From contig CM059580.1 of the NCBI GenBank assembly GCA_030386875.1, positions 4,226,618-4,290,617 on the forward strand: DNA of 64,000 nucleotides, in the 5' to 3' direction. Below are positions 1-13,922 of this stretch, piece by piece. The stretch is from Morinoia aosen. Its lineage: Eukaryota > Arthropoda > Malacostraca > Amphipoda > Talitridae. The notes under the pieces are model-generated. The model had not been told where the DNA came from. It made no database searches and saw only the letters and a program-made list of their open reading frames with translations. Each line of letters starts with the position of its first letter. Position 1 is the first letter of the stretch. A program made the position numbers and the translations under genes.

Positions 1-566
1 TCACTAAAGGAACCCATTTAAGAACATTTTACAAGAACGAAATTCTGCTCGCTGATGCTTTATTTTCGAATCATTGAAATTTGAAGTTGGACTTCCTGAG
101 CCAAAGGAAGCGAGCGTGATATAATTAAAAACGGAAGCTAACCCCCTGTTACAAACGTAGAGAGGTTGGGTCGTGAGGGGGAGGCACAGTTCTTCTAGCG
201 AAAATTATAAATAAAGCTTCTAACCCACCCATTAACTTGACGACCGCAATCTTGTTTACATCGGCTCTAAGATGGCGACCACCATGGGCGCTGCCATCTT
301 AGAGCCGATGTCAACATGATTGCGGTCATCACCCAAATGGGTGGGTTAGAAGCTTTATTTATAATTTTCATTAGAAGAACTGTGCCTCCCCCTCCTGACC
401 CAACCTCTTTACGTTTGTAATAGCTTCCGTTATTAATTAAATTCCGTTTCACGTGCTCGCTTCCTTTGGCGCAAAGGCCAACTTCAAAGTTCAATTATTC
501 GAAAATAACGCATCAGCGAGCAGAATGTCATTCATGTAAAACGTTCTTAAATGGGTTCCTTTAGTG
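1..566. repeat. Foldback element, ~566 bp, near-perfect palindrome
   Basis: Starts with TCACTAAAGGAACCCATTTA and ends with its complement. The two halves meet at about 283 in AAGATGGCGACCACCATGG. It carries no coding sequence; a single strand would form one long hairpin. The terminal CACTA is reminiscent of CACTA transposons, but no clean 3-bp target duplication is seen, so the superfamily is left open. Confidence 0.8.
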
Positions 567-659
567 ATTCCTGGGATCGCTAATTATTATTTTCTGATTG
601 CATTAAACTTCACATTGACCCAGAATTTTTTGTAAAAAAACATGTTTTTAAAGAAACAG

Positions 660-1650
660 CATATTTTTTTGATCACCTTAAATATATTAATATCTATGGT
701 TTTTAGTCATTGTTTTGTAATGAAAACATGAAAAAGAAACCATACAGTAAAAGTGGTGGCAGATAACCCACAATCACCTAGAGTCTAAGAGGTACAGCAG
801 GAGCCACAGAACTTATATTGATGGAGTCAAAATTCAGAGCTTATTATGGTAAATCTGAAGGATATGTCAGTTATCGATTTTCCACTTTTTGGTGCCTGAA
901 CCTAATTAATTGAATCAAAATAAACAAGTTTTCTTCTACGCACCTTCCGTCTCAAATGAGTATTTTATGATTTATAGCGATAAGTTTAGTTTCGTCTCTG
1001 ATGACGAATGCGCTCGAATAAACAGCTACTCATTGATTTTCGAATTTTTGTTGCTTGAATCATGGTAATAACATCGAAATAAACAACTTTTCTTCTATAC
1101 ACTTTTCTCGTCAAAAGAGTATTTAACGAGGTATAGCGGTAGGTTTGGTTTCGTCTTTGATGACGATCGCGCTGGAAGCGCGTGCGCATTGCAGTGTTGC
1201 TGTCCGACGCGCTGCTTGAATTACTTGCCGCTTCAAACACAGGATTTGCGGTAAGTCATTTACCGCTATAACTAATAAAATACTCATTTGAGACGGAAAG
1301 TGCATAGAAGAAAACTTGTTTATTTCGATCTAATTAACTATGCTTAGGTTAGGCATCAAAATTTACAAAATCGATAACTGACATATCCTTCAGATTTACC
1401 CTTATTATCTCTGCAAAGTCTGATTTTTTTGGTCACATAAAAATAAAATCAGGCATAGTAGAGGTAGTAAGCTCTGAATTTTGACTCCATCAATATAAGT
1501 TCTGTGGCTCCTGCTGTTCCTCTTAGACGCCTCTAGGTAATTGTGGGTTATCTGCCACCACTTTTACTGTATGGTTTCTTTTTGATGTTTTTATAACAAT
1601 GAAATGACTAAAAAACATGGATATTAATATATTTCAGGTGTCCAAAAAAA
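660..1650. repeat. Second foldback element nested in the hAT-like element
   Basis: Inverted repeat with arms at about 660-1110 and 1240-1650. Both carry the segment with GATGGAGTCAAAATTCAGAG (one arm in complement) and AATGAGTATTTTA. The centre near 1180 is GC-richer (GATCGCGCTGGAAGCGCG). It shares sequence with the element at 48097-48907, so it belongs to a dispersed family. No coding sequence. Confidence 0.7.
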
Positions 1651-1777
1651 AACCAGACATATGCTTAACAAAATTTAGGTGTGCAAAAACAAACAAACAA
1701 AAAAAAAAACATAAAAAACACGTTTTTTTTTTGCAAAAAAAACGCAATCAAATAAAACCGTTTTTTTTGCATCACTA

Positions 1778-2495
1778 GTTGTGGGAGACTTAAAAACGGG
1801 TTGTGGGAGACTTAAAAACGGGTTGTGGGAGACTTTAAAACGGGTTGTGGGAGACTTTAAAACGTGGAGAAAAAATTCGAAAAAAGATCAGCGGTGCTTT
1901 AACGGGGATTTTCTAGAAATATTACCTATGATAAAACGAAAAAGGTCTTCGTTAGAAGGGAGACCTGAAAGCAGGGAAAGCCTGATCCGGGGAAAGTTTA
2001 ATATGGGGGAGACTTAAAACGGGGAAACTTAAAACGGGGAAACTCAAAACGGGGAAACTCAAAACGGGGAAACTCAAAACGGGGAAGACCAAAAACGGGG
2101 AAAGGTTAAAACGAGGAAGACTTAAAACGGGAAGACCAAAAACGGGGAAGGTTGAAACGAGGAAGACTCAAAACGGGGAAGACCAAAAACGGGGAAGGCC
2201 AAAAACGGGGAAGACTTAAAACGGGGAGACTTAACATGAGGGAGGCGTTACAACAGAGGACGACATTTGATCTTGAGAAGCCCGGTGATAAAGTATGGCC
2301 GTAAAACGGGAGTAGCGTTAAAACGGGAAGTTCTAAACCATTAAAGAGAAGAAGCTTTAAAACGGTGAACACTCTGAAAAACGGGAAGTTTGAGGTAATG
2401 CTCCCAGGGAAAAAACGGGAGGATGCTGTAAAACGGAAACCAAACGGGTTTAAAACGGGAGGATAGATGTAAAACGGGATCCTAACGGCGCGGTA
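1778..2495. repeat. ACGGGG / CCCGTTTT tandem array, left arm
   Basis: About four 22-bp units (GTGGGAGACTTAAAAACGGG), then shorter irregular units of the type AAAACGGGGAAACTC, degenerating toward 2490. Mirror of 25010-25697. The same unit in complement builds the array at 29685-31145. Confidence 0.9.
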
Positions 2496-2701
2496 ACGGC
2501 TACACACAATTCTCAGTTGTAGAAACCGTTGATTTCACGATTATTTTTATTTAATTATATCATTATCAATAATGGTAATCTAAATATTTCTTTATTTCAC
2601 TTTTCTTACTATTATAAAGCAATATTTTGAATGCAATTATTGACTAATAAAAATATTTATAGATTTATTTGCGTTAATAAAATTGGAGAAACTAATGCAA
2701 T

Positions 2702-4290
2702 AGGGCGTACCAGGCGTACCAGGCGTACCAGGCGTACCAGGCGTACCGGGCGTACCAGGCGTACCGGGCGTACCAGGCGTACCAGGCGTACCAGGCGTAC
2801 CAGGCGTACCAGATGTACCAGACGTACCAGATGTACCAGATGTACCAGACGTACCAGATGTACCAGACGTACTAAATACGTATCATGGACGTACCAGACG
2901 TACCAGACGTACCAGACGTACCAGATGTACCAGGCGTACCAGATGTACCAGACGTACCAGATGTACCAGACGTACTAGATACGTATCATAGACGTACCAG
3001 ACGTACCAGACGTACCAGATGTACCAGACGTACCAGATGTACCAGACGTACTAAATACGTATCATAGACGTACCAGACGTACCAGACGTACCAGATGTAC
3101 CAGACGTAACAGACGTACCAAACGTACAAGACGTACCAGACGTACTATATACGTATCATAGACGTACCAGACGTACCAGACGTACCAGACGTACCAGATG
3201 TACCAGACGTACTAGATACGTATCATAGACGTACCAGACGTACCAGACGTACCAGACGTACCAGATGTACCAGACGTACCAGATGTACCAGACGTACTAA
3301 ATACGTATCATAGACGTACCAGACGTACCAGACGTACCAGACGTACTAAATACGTATCATAGACGTACCAGACGTACCAGACGTACCAGACGTACCAGAT
3401 GTACCAGACGTACTAGATACGTATCATAGACGTACCAGACGTACCAGACGTACCAGATGTACCAGACGTACTAGATACGTATCATAGACATACCAGACGT
3501 ACCAGACGTACCAGACGTACCAGATGTACCAGACGTAGCAGACGTACCAGACGTACCAGATGTACCAGACGTACCAGATGTACCAGACGTACTAAATACG
3601 TATCATAGACGTACCAGACGTACCAAATGTACCAGACGTACCAGACGTACCAAACGTACAAGACGTACCAGACGTACCAGTTGTACCAGACGTACTATAT
3701 ACGTATCATAGACGTACCAGACGTACCGGACGTACCATACGTACCAAACGTACCAGGCGTACTAGATACGTATCATAAACGTATCAGACGTACCGGACGT
3801 ACCAGACGTACCAGTTGTACCAGACGTACTAGATACGTATCATAGACGTACCAGGCGTACCAGACGTACCAAACGTACAAGACGTACCAGACCAGACGTA
3901 CCAGAAGCGTACCAGACGTACCAGACGTACCAAACGAACCTGACGTACCAGATGTACCAGACGTACCAGACGTACCAGACGTACCAGACGTACCAGATGT
4001 TCCAGACGTACTAGATACGTATCATAGACGTACCAGACGTACCAAATGTACCTGATGTACCAGACGTACCAGACGTACCAGACGTACCAGACGTACCAGA
4101 CGTACCAGACGTACCAGACGTACCAGACGTACCAGTTGTACCAGACGTATTAGATACGTATCATAGACGTACCAGACGTACCAGACGTACCAGACGTACC
4201 AGACGTACCAGACGAACTAGATACGTATCATAGACGTACCAGACGTACCAGAGACGTACCAGAGACGTACGGGAGACGTACGGCACGTAC
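2702..4290 (-). repeat. 9-bp donor-like array (GTACCAGAC), left arm
   Basis: About 175 units of 9 bp with occasional TACGTATCATAGAC interruptions. On the minus strand, the sense of the mirrored exon at 4291-4410, it reads GGTACGTCT and begins directly at the exon's donor. Mirror of 21418-24782 but less than half as long. Confidence 0.95.
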
Positions 4291-4410
4291 CGGCCTCGTC
4301 GTTCCAGAAGGTGACGGGTTTAGGGGACGCCTCCACACGGCACTGCAGCCGCACGTCCCCACCGTACGGGGCTCCGATCAGCTGGTTGGGGACGCTGATG
4401 ACGGGGTGGA
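4291..4410 (-). CDS. DIP/lachesin-like Ig3 first-half exon, mirrored copy
   Basis: 120-nt exon on the minus strand, the same length as the exon at 21298-21417 and apparently identical to it. The acceptor CAG lies just above 4410 and the donor GTACGT just below 4291. It encodes VPNQLIGAPYGG and LQCRVEASPKP, the start of the third Ig domain. It is flanked by the same arrays as its partner. Probably the second haplotype of one exon and not a second gene. Confidence 0.85.
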
Positions 4411-4620
4411 CTGGGGGGGGGGTGAGTGGGGTAAGTGGGATTTGAAGTGGGGAGTGGGGTGAATGGCTTGAGTGGGGGATGTGTATTGAGTGGTGTGGAG
4501 TGGGGATGTGGAGTGAGTGGTGGTGTGTGGGGGTGAGTGGGATTTGAAGTGGGCTGAGTGGGATGAGTGAGGTGAGTGGGGTGAATGGGAATTGAAGTGG
4601 GGAGTGGGGGTTAAACTTAG
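4411..4620. repeat. G-rich purine tract, left arm
   Basis: Irregular GAGTGGGGTG-type repeat; in exon sense it is the C-rich polypyrimidine stretch before the acceptor. Mirror of 21110-21295. Confidence 0.8.
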
Positions 4621-4765
4621 GGCTAAAACTGTGGAGTTGGTAAGTTTAATGTTTGAAATAAAGAGGAAAAGGGGTAGAACATTTTAATGTATGACGGTTC
4701 AGACCGGTTCAGGGTAGTAAATGTTCGTACGAGGATTGTAGTGGAAGAATACATGTGCTGAGCAA

Positions 4766-5085
4766 CGGAAACCATCGGAAACCAACGAAAACCAACGGAA
4801 ACCAACGGAAATCAACGGAAACCAACGGAAACCAACGGAAATCAACGGAAATCAACGGAAACCAACGGAAATCAACGGAAACCAACGGAAATCAACGGAA
4901 ACCAACGGAAATCAACGGAAATCAACGGAAATCAACGGAAATCAACGGAAATCAACGGAAACCAACGGAAACCAACGGAAATCAACGGAAATCAACGGAA
5001 ATCAACGGAAATCAACGGAAACCAACGGAAACCAACGGAAACCAACGGAAACCAACGGAAACCAACGGAAACCAACGGAAACCAG
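4766..5085. repeat. 10-bp array (AACGGAAACC), left arm
   Basis: About 32 units of 10 bp alternating AACGGAAACC and AACGGAAATC. Mirror of 20331-20967, which has about twice as many units. Confidence 0.95.
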
Positions 5086-5089
5086 CGTG

Positions 5090-5840
5090 ATGACATCACG
5101 CTGCTCAGAATGCGGGATATCAACGTTTCAAGCACTTAAAATAAAGTTTTTTCAAAGGCAAACTTCTCTTTGAAGTTTCTACTAAAATACTCGTTAACTT
5201 GAACGTAAAGAGCACGCGGGGTACATCCGACGTACTGTGATGCGCGACCTGCACAACGCGTGAACTGAATATGTTTGAATTTCTGTTAAAATTTACTTTG
5301 ATTATTTGAAATATAAGCGAACGTTGACAAGTGCGTTTAGGTGTGCGTGAACGATCTCTTAACTCACATGTGACCCACCGGTGGTACGCGGCGGGGATTT
5401 TGCTGCTCACCGACCAGTAGTCACAAACACAATTTCCATAAATACTTAATCAAAGCTAAATGAAGGCACGATCCAGTTCATGTTTGCTATTTTCAACATC
5501 GCGCGTTGCAGTTGACTTTAAATTTGAGTTGAATGTTGAACTTCAGTTGAACCAATTGCTGTCAAAGTTGGAGTTCATGGCAAAAATATTCACCGAAGGT
5601 TTAAACGTAGTTTTATTGAACAAATGTAATGTATGTTCGAGGAATCTTATCGTGCACAATATTTGGAATTTTCAAACGCAATACATGTATTAGAAATGTG
5701 TCTATTGAAAATGTGTAGGAAATGTTCGACAAATAATTATATGAGGGTGATTTCTCTGCAAATTGATTTGGGATATTTTTGTGGTTCAGAAAACATATAT
5801 GTGTAGAAAAAAAACCCTTACCACAGTTCTACTTTTTTAC
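5090..5840. other. Non-repetitive intron stretch with MITE fragment
   Basis: No gene seen. From about 5350 to 5560 it matches the internal sequence of the piggyBac-like MITE at 41553-41976 (CCACCGGTGGTAC, then CACAAACACAATTTCCATAA). The remainder is single-copy apart from its mirror at 19560-20320. Confidence 0.6.
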
Positions 5841-5844
5841 ATAT

Positions 5845-6476
<632 letters not shown>

Positions 6477-6639
6477 AAAAGGTCATTGTGCAAAAAATAG
6501 TACCTATGTCGAAACTAGGTTTGATTTGTTTTCTTTCTGGAAGCCAACGAGAATGTATTTACATATTTCTATTTTTATTTTATTTTAATGAATACATAAG
6601 ATGAGCTCCATAAAGTTGACTTTGAACTGGACAATTGAA

Positions 6640-6930
6640 AATTAGTAAATAACAAAGCAGAACTAGTAAATAACAAAAAAGAACTAGTGAATAACAAAGT
6701 AAAACTAGTGAATAACGAAGAAAAACTAGTAAATAACAAAGAAAAACTAGTAAATAACATAGAAAAACTAGTAAATAACAAATAAAAACAAGTAGATAAC
6801 AGAATAACTAGTAAATAACATAGCATAACTAGTAAATAACATAAAATAAATACTAAATAACATGAAATAAATAGTAAATAACAGAAACCCTAGTAAATAA
6901 TACACAAAAACTAGAGCAATAGGTATACCC
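6640..6930. repeat. ~20-bp array (ACTAGTAAATAACA), left arm
   Basis: Degenerate units of about 20 bp built on ACTAGTAAATAACAAAG. They grade into the 66-bp array, whose unit contains the related ACTAGCAAATAACAAGG. Mirror of 18600-18910. Confidence 0.85.
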
Positions 6931-9900
6931 ACAGTTGACCATGAGCTGGACAACAAACAGCCAGTAAATACCAATAAATACCCAATAACTAGCAAATAAC
7001 AAAGACACCCACAGTTGACCATGACCTGTATAACCACAATAAATGCCCAATAACTAGCAAATAACAAGGGGTAGCCACAGTTGACCATGAGCTGTATAAC
7101 CACAATAAATACCCAATAACTAGCAAATAACAAGGTATACCCACAGTTGACCATGAGCTGTATAACCACAATAAATACCCAATAACTAGCAAATAACAAG
7201 GTATACCCACAGTTGACCATGAGCTGTATAACCACAATAAGTACCCAATAACTAGCAAATAACAAGGTATACCCACAGTTGACCATGAGCTGTATAACCA
7301 CAATAAATACCCAATAACTAGCAAATAACAAGGTATACCCACAGTTGACCATGAGCTGTATAACCACAATAAGTACCCAATAACTAGCAAATAACAAGGT
7401 ATACCCACAGTTGACCATGAGCTGTATAACCACAATAAATACCCAATAACTAGCAAATAACAAGGTATACCCACAGTTGACCATGAGCTGTATAACCACA
7501 ATAAATACCCAATAACTAGGAAATAACAAGGGGTAGCCACAGTTGACCATGAGCTGTATAACCACAATAAATACCCAATAACTAGCAAATAACAAGGTAT
7601 TCCCACAGTTGACCATGAGCTGTATAACCACAATAAATACCCAATAACTAGCAAATAACAAGGTATACCCACAGTTGACCATGAGCTGTATAACCACAAT
7701 AAGTACCCAATAACTAGCAAATAACAAGGTATTCCCACAGTTGACCATGAGCTGTATAACCACAATAAATGCCCAATAACTAGCAAATAACAAGGTAAAC
7801 CCACAGTTGACCATGAGCTGTATAACCACAATAAATACCCAATAACTAGCAAATAACAAGGTATACCCACAGTTGACCATGAGCTGTATAACCACAATAA
7901 ATACCCAATAACTAGCAAATAACAAGGTATACCCACAGTTGACTATGAGCTGTATAACCACAATAAATACCCAATATCTAGCAAATAACAAGGTATTCCC
8001 ACAGTTGACCATGAGCTGTATAACCACAATAAATACCCAATAACTAGCAAATAACAAAATATACCCACAGTTGACCATGAGCTGTATAACCACAATAAAT
8101 ACCCAATAACTAGCAAATAACAAGGTATACCCACAGTTGACCATGAGCTGTATAACCACAATAAATACCCAATAACTAGCAAATAACAAGGTATACCCAC
8201 AGTTGACCATGAGCTGCATAACCACAATAAATACCCAATAACTAGCAAATAACAAGGTATACCCACAGTTGAGCATGAGCTGCATAACCACAATAAATAC
8301 CCAATAACTAGCAAATAACAAGGTATACCCACAGTTGACAATGAGCTGTATAACCACAATAAATACCCAATAACTAGCAAATAACAAGGTATACCCACAG
8401 TTGACCATGAGCTGTATAACCACAATAAATACCCAATAACTAGCAAATAACAAGGTATACCCACAGTTGACCATGAGCTGTATAACCACAATAAATACCC
8501 AAAGCAAATAACAAGGTATACCCACAGTTGACCATGAGCGGTATAACCACAATAAATACCCAATAACTAGCAAATAACAAGGTATACCCACAGTTGACCA
8601 TGAGCTGTATAACCACAATAAATACCCAATAACTAGCAAATAACAAGGTATACCCACAGTTGACCATGAGCTGTATAACCACAATAAATACCCAATAACT
8701 AGCAAATAACAAGGTATACCCACAGTTGACCATGAACTGTATAACCCCAATAAATGCCCAATAACTAGCAAATAACAAGGTATACCCACAGTTGACCATG
8801 AGCTGTATAACCACAATAAATGCCCAATAACTAGCAAATAACAAGGTATACCCACAGTTGACCATGAGCTGTATAACCACAATAAGTACCCAATAACTAG
8901 CAAATAACAAAGTATACCCACAGTTGACCATGAGCTGTATAACTACAATAAATACCCAATAACTAGCAAATAACAAGGTATACCCACAGTTGACCATGAG
9001 CTGTATAACCACAATAAATACCCAATAACTAGCAAATAACAAGGTATACCCACAGTTGACCATGAGCTGTATAACCACAATAAATACCCAATAACTAGTA
9101 AATAACAAGGTATACCCACAGTTGACCATGAGCTGTATAACCACAATAAATACCCAATAACTAGCAAATAACAAGGTATACCCACAGTTGACCATGAGCT
9201 GTATAACCACAATAAATACCCAATAACTAGCAAATAACAAGGTATACCCACAGTTGACCATGAGCTGTATAACCACAATAAATACCCAATAACTAGCAAA
9301 TAACAAGGTATACCCACAGTTGACCATGGGCTGTATAACCACAATAAATACCCAATAACTAGCAAATAACAAGGTATACCCACAGTTGACCATGAGCTGT
9401 ATAACCACAATAAATACCCAATAACTAGCAAATAACAAGGTATACCCACAGTTGACCATGAGCTGTATAACCACAATAAATACCCAATAACTAGCAAATA
9501 ACAAGGTATACCCACAGTTGACCATGAGCTGCATAACCACAATAAGTACCCAATATCTAGCAAATAACAAGGTATACCCACAGTTGACCATGAGCTGCAT
9601 AACCACAATAAATACCCAATAACTAGCATATAACAAGGTATACCCACAGTTGACCATGAGCTGTATAACCACAATAAATACCCAATAACTAGCAAATAAC
9701 AAGGTATACCCACAGTTGACCATGAGCTGTATAACCACAATAAATGCCCAATAACTAGCAAATAACAAGGTATACCCACAGTTGACCATGAGCTGTATAA
9801 CCACAATAAATACCCAATAACTAGCAAATAACAAGGTATACCCACAGTTGACCATGAGCTGTATAACCACAATAAATGCCCAATAACTAGCAAATAACGA

Positions 9901-10307
9901 GGTATACCCACAGTTGACCATGAGCTGTATAACCACAATAAATACCCAATAACTAGGAAATAACAAGGTATACCCACAGTTGACCATGAGCTGTAGAACC
10001 ACAATAAATGCCCAATAACTAGCAAATAACAAGGTATACCCACAGTTGACCATGAGCTGTATAACTACAATAAATACCCAATAACTAGCAAATAACAAGG
10101 TATACCCACAGTTGACCATGAGCTGTATAACCACAATAAATACCCAATAACTAGCAAATAACAAGGTATACCCACAGTTGACCATGAGCTGTATAACCAC
10201 AATAAATACCCACTAACTAGCAAATAACAAGGTATACCCACAGTTGACCATGAGCTGTATAACCACAATAAATACCCAATAACTAGCAAATAACAAGGTA
10301 TACCCAC
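6931..10307 (-). repeat. 66-bp array carrying exon end and splice donor, left arm
   Basis: About 51 units of 66 bp. In minus-strand sense each unit has ATACAG, then CTCATGGTCAACT (the last 13 nt of the exon at 10308-10436), then the donor-like GTGGGTAT, then an AT-rich filler. One unit near 8503 is shortened. Mirror of 17464-18600, which has only about 17 units. The unit is 22 codons long, so long open frames here are a by-product and not genes. Confidence 0.95.
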
Positions 10308-10436
10308 AGTTGACCATGAGCTGGATGCGCTTGGAGACGGGGGGCGGGACGAGGTTCTTGGCGATGCAGAGGTAGGTGCCGGTGTGTTCCCTGGACACGT
10401 CCTCCAGCACCAGCTCCTCCCCCTCCACCGTCGCCA
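10308..10436 (-). CDS. DIP/lachesin-like Ig2 end exon, mirrored copy
   Basis: 129-nt minus-strand exon, same length and product as 17335-17463. The acceptor CAG lies at 10437-10439 and the donor GTGGGT below 10308. It encodes VEGEELVLEDVSREHTGTYL and CIAKNLVPPPVSKRI. Probably the other haplotype of the same exon. Confidence 0.85.
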
Positions 10437-11160
10437 CTGGGGGTTGTTATATGCCTATTTATGTCCTTGTATACCTATTTATATACTTATTTCTTTATAT
10501 ACCTATTTATTAACCTATTTATTTATATACCTATTTGTTTATATACTGATCCCTAGTGCGTCCTGGACACGTCCTCCAGCACCAGCTCCTCCCCCTCCAC
10601 CGTCGCCACTGGGGGTTGTTATATGCCTATTTATGTCCTTGTATACCTATTTATATACTTATTTCTTTATATACCTATTTATATACCTATTTATTTATAT
10701 ACCTATTTGTTTATATACTGATCCCTAGTGCGTCCTGGACACGTCCTCCAGCACCAGCTCCTCCCCCTCTACCGTCGCCACTAGGGGGGTGATTTTATAG
10801 CTATTTATTTGTATGAGTATCTATTTATATACCTATCAATATACTTATATATTTACTTATTCAACTACCCATTTCTTTGTATACGTACCTATTTATTTAT
10901 AAACATGTTATACGTACATACCTCTGCCGTCGCCACTAGGGGGTGTAGTTGTGTATATGTATATACCTATTGTACTTACGTATCTATTTAAATATTTCCA
11001 TACCTATTATTGTATTCATTTTACTACCTATTTCTTTATATATTTATGTTAAGTCTACATACCTCCATCGACCCGACTGGGAGGTGTTGTTTTACATACC
11101 TATTTATATATACGAGTATCGATATATTTATGTATATACCTATTAATGTATTTATCTAAC
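10437..11160 (-). repeat. 172-bp decoy-exon array, left arm
   Basis: Partial copies of the exon start at 10608 and 10780 (spacing 172 bp), each in minus-strand sense with an AG, about 50 nt of the exon and then an in-frame TAG. Two further degenerate remnants lie near 10935 and 11080. The filler is TATATACCTATTTAT-type AT-rich sequence. Mirror of 16080-17334. Confidence 0.9.
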
Positions 11161-11199
11161 TACCTCTGGAAATGGCGCGGAGTTGGAAAAATTCGAGAA

Positions 11200-12060
11200 A
11201 CTTGAAATTGGGGATGAGTGTGAAATTATAAAAATAGGAGAAAATTTAAAATTACAGAAACTTGAAATTGAGGGAGGAGTATGAAATTATAAAAATAGGA
11301 GAAAAATTGAAAATTGGGGAAACATGAAATTGGGGATGAGTGTGAAATTATAAAAATAGGAGAAAAATTGAAAATTGGGGAAACTTGAAATTGGGGATGA
11401 ATGTGAAATTATATAAATAGGAGAAAAATTAAAAATTGGGGAAACTTGAAATTGGGGAAACTTGAAATTGGGGATGAGTGTGAAATCATAAAAATAGGAG
11501 AAAAATTAAAAATTGGGGAAACTTGAAATTGGGGAAACTTGAAATTGGGGATGAGTGTGAAATTATCAAAATAGTAGAAAAATTGAAAATTGGGGAAACA
11601 TGAAATTGGGGATGAGTGTGAAATTATAAAAATAGGAGAAAAATTGAAAATTGGGGAAACTTGAAATTGGGGATGAGTATGAAATTATAAAAATAGGAGA
11701 AAAATTGAAAATTGGGGAAACTTGAAATTGGGGAAACTTGAAATTGGGGATGAGTGTGAAATTATAAAAATAGGAGAAAAATTGAGAATTGGGGAAACAT
11801 GAAATTGGGGATGAGTATGAAATTATAAAAATAGGAGAAAAATTGAAAATTGGGGAAACTTGAAATTGGGGATGAGTATGAAATTATAAAAATAGGAGAA
11901 AAATTGAAAATTGGGGAAACTTGAAATTGGGGATGAGTATGAAATTATAAAAATAGGAGAAAAATTGAAAATTGGGGAAACTTGAAATTGGGGATGAGTA
12001 TGAAATTATAAAAATAGGAGAAAAAATTGAAAATTGGGGAACATATTGAAAAGGGGAAAC
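11200..12060. repeat. ~61-bp AT-rich array, left arm
   Basis: About 14 units of roughly 61 bp containing GAAATTATAAAAATAGGAGA and GAAACTTGAAATTGGGG, some units with the second block doubled. Mirror of 15140-16065. Confidence 0.9.
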
Positions 12061-12690
12061 CGATGCAGAAATGTGAGCAATGAGAAAAATTTAAATTTTT
12101 AGGCTTTAATTAGATACGACTTGTAAGAAACGCTTTCAAATAATCATTCAAAATTGGCAAAATCTAGAAATGACGTATAAATGTTTAGAAATAGCTTCAA
12201 TAGATAAATTTTAAATCTATTTAAAGTAGAAAAAATCATTCAAAAATGACAAAATTGAGTAAATGAAGTAAAAAGTGAGTACAAATAGCTTAAATAGATA
12301 ATATTTAAAATCTACTAAAAGTAGGAAGAAACAACATTGCCGAAATGAAGTATAAATTGAACACGATGATATATGTATAGGGCAAGGGCAGAAACATATT
12401 GTACTGCAACGTTTGCTCGATATTTTAACACAGGCCTATTGTAGGCCTACGGGAGTACAGGACCTGCTCTAATTACACATAATTGACCTTAATTAAACTT
12501 ATTAAAGTCGGCCCCCTTATGGGGGACTTGCATGGGGGTGGGGGGTGTGGGGGGTATGCGGGGGGGGGGGGGTTTACTGCAAGGAGGAAACTTATCTGGA
12601 ATGGGTTCTGTTCAACTCGCAACCACTTGGCAATGGGTGCGTATTGCAGGTATTGGAATTACCCCCCATTCACCCATCTTGCCTCCCACT
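12061..12690. other. Non-repetitive intron stretch, left arm
   Basis: AT-rich single-copy sequence with a G-run near 12540-12572; mirror at 14530-15135. No exon seen. Confidence 0.5.
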
Positions 12691-13422
12691 CCCCCCCTCC
12701 CACTCACCCTCTTCACTTCCCCCTCCCACTCCTCTCTTCCACCTTCCCCTCCCACTTCCCCCTCCCACTCCCCTCTTCCACCTTCCCCTCCCACTCTCCT
12801 CTTCCACCTTCCCCTTCTTCTCCCCTCTTCCACCTTCCCCTCCCACTCCCCCTCCCACTTCCCCCTCCCACTTCCCCCTCCCACTTCCCCCTCCCACTTC
12901 CCCCTCCCACTTCCCCCCTCCCACTTCCCCCCTTCCACTTCCCCCTCCCACTTCCCCCTCCCCACTTCCCCCTCCCACTTCCCCCTCCCACTTCCCCCTC
13001 CCACTTCCCCCTCCCACTTCCCCCTCCCACTTCCCCCTCCCACTTCCCCCTCCCACTTCCCCCTCCCACTTCCCCCTCCCACTTCCCCCTCCCACTTCCC
13101 CCTCCCACTTCCCCCTCCCACTCCCCCCCCTCCCACTCGCCTCTTCCACCTTCCCCTCCCACTCCCCTCTTCCATCTTCCCCTCCCACTCCCCTTTTCCA
13201 CCTTCCCCTCCCACTCCCCTCTTCCACCTTCCCCTCCCACTTCCCCCTCCCACTCCCCTCTTCCACCTTCCCCTCCCACTCCCCCTCCCACTTTCCCCTC
13301 CCACTTCCCCCTCCCACTTCCCCCTCCCACTTCCCCCTCCCACTTCCCCCTCCCACTTCCCCCTCCCATTTCCCCCTCCCACTCCCCTCTTCCACCTTCC
13401 CCTCCCACTCCCCCTCCCACTC
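12691..13422. repeat. C-rich 12-bp polypyrimidine array, left arm
   Basis: Units of CCCACTTCCCCCT and CCCACTCCCCTC type running into the scaffold gap. The complementary array starts on the other side. A polypurine/polypyrimidine tract of this size is hard to sequence and is a likely cause of the contig end. Confidence 0.95.
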
Positions 13423-13922
13423 NNNNNNNNNNNNNNNNNNNNNNNNNNNNNNNNNNNNNNNNNNNNNNNNNNNNNNNNNNNNNNNNNNNNNNNNNNNNNN
13501 NNNNNNNNNNNNNNNNNNNNNNNNNNNNNNNNNNNNNNNNNNNNNNNNNNNNNNNNNNNNNNNNNNNNNNNNNNNNNNNNNNNNNNNNNNNNNNNNNNNN
13601 NNNNNNNNNNNNNNNNNNNNNNNNNNNNNNNNNNNNNNNNNNNNNNNNNNNNNNNNNNNNNNNNNNNNNNNNNNNNNNNNNNNNNNNNNNNNNNNNNNNN
13701 NNNNNNNNNNNNNNNNNNNNNNNNNNNNNNNNNNNNNNNNNNNNNNNNNNNNNNNNNNNNNNNNNNNNNNNNNNNNNNNNNNNNNNNNNNNNNNNNNNNN
13801 NNNNNNNNNNNNNNNNNNNNNNNNNNNNNNNNNNNNNNNNNNNNNNNNNNNNNNNNNNNNNNNNNNNNNNNNNNNNNNNNNNNNNNNNNNNNNNNNNNNN
13901 NNNNNNNNNNNNNNNNNNNNNN
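13423..13922. other. 500-N scaffold gap at the palindrome centre
   Basis: Exactly 500 Ns. Left of it is a C-rich polypyrimidine array, right of it the complementary G-rich array. The length is identical to the second gap, so it is a placeholder for a scaffold join and not a measured distance. The centre of symmetry falls in or beside it. Confidence 0.99.

Larger units (their letters stand above)
1..1777 (-). mobile_element. hAT-like element, mirrored copy, cut by window start
   Basis: Mirror copy of the element at 25698-29684. It ends at 1777 with GCATCACTA, followed by GTTGTGGG at 1778-1785, the complement of the 8-bp target duplication seen in the right arm. It contains the two nested foldbacks at 1-566 and about 660-1650. 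No transposase is visible. Confidence 0.7.

Noticed and set aside
6768..10200. Open frames of 586-717 codons with hydrophobic repeats, resembling a multi-pass membrane protein
   Set aside because: They are the 66-bp minisatellite read through; several frames are open at once and the only real coding part is the 129-nt Ig exon.
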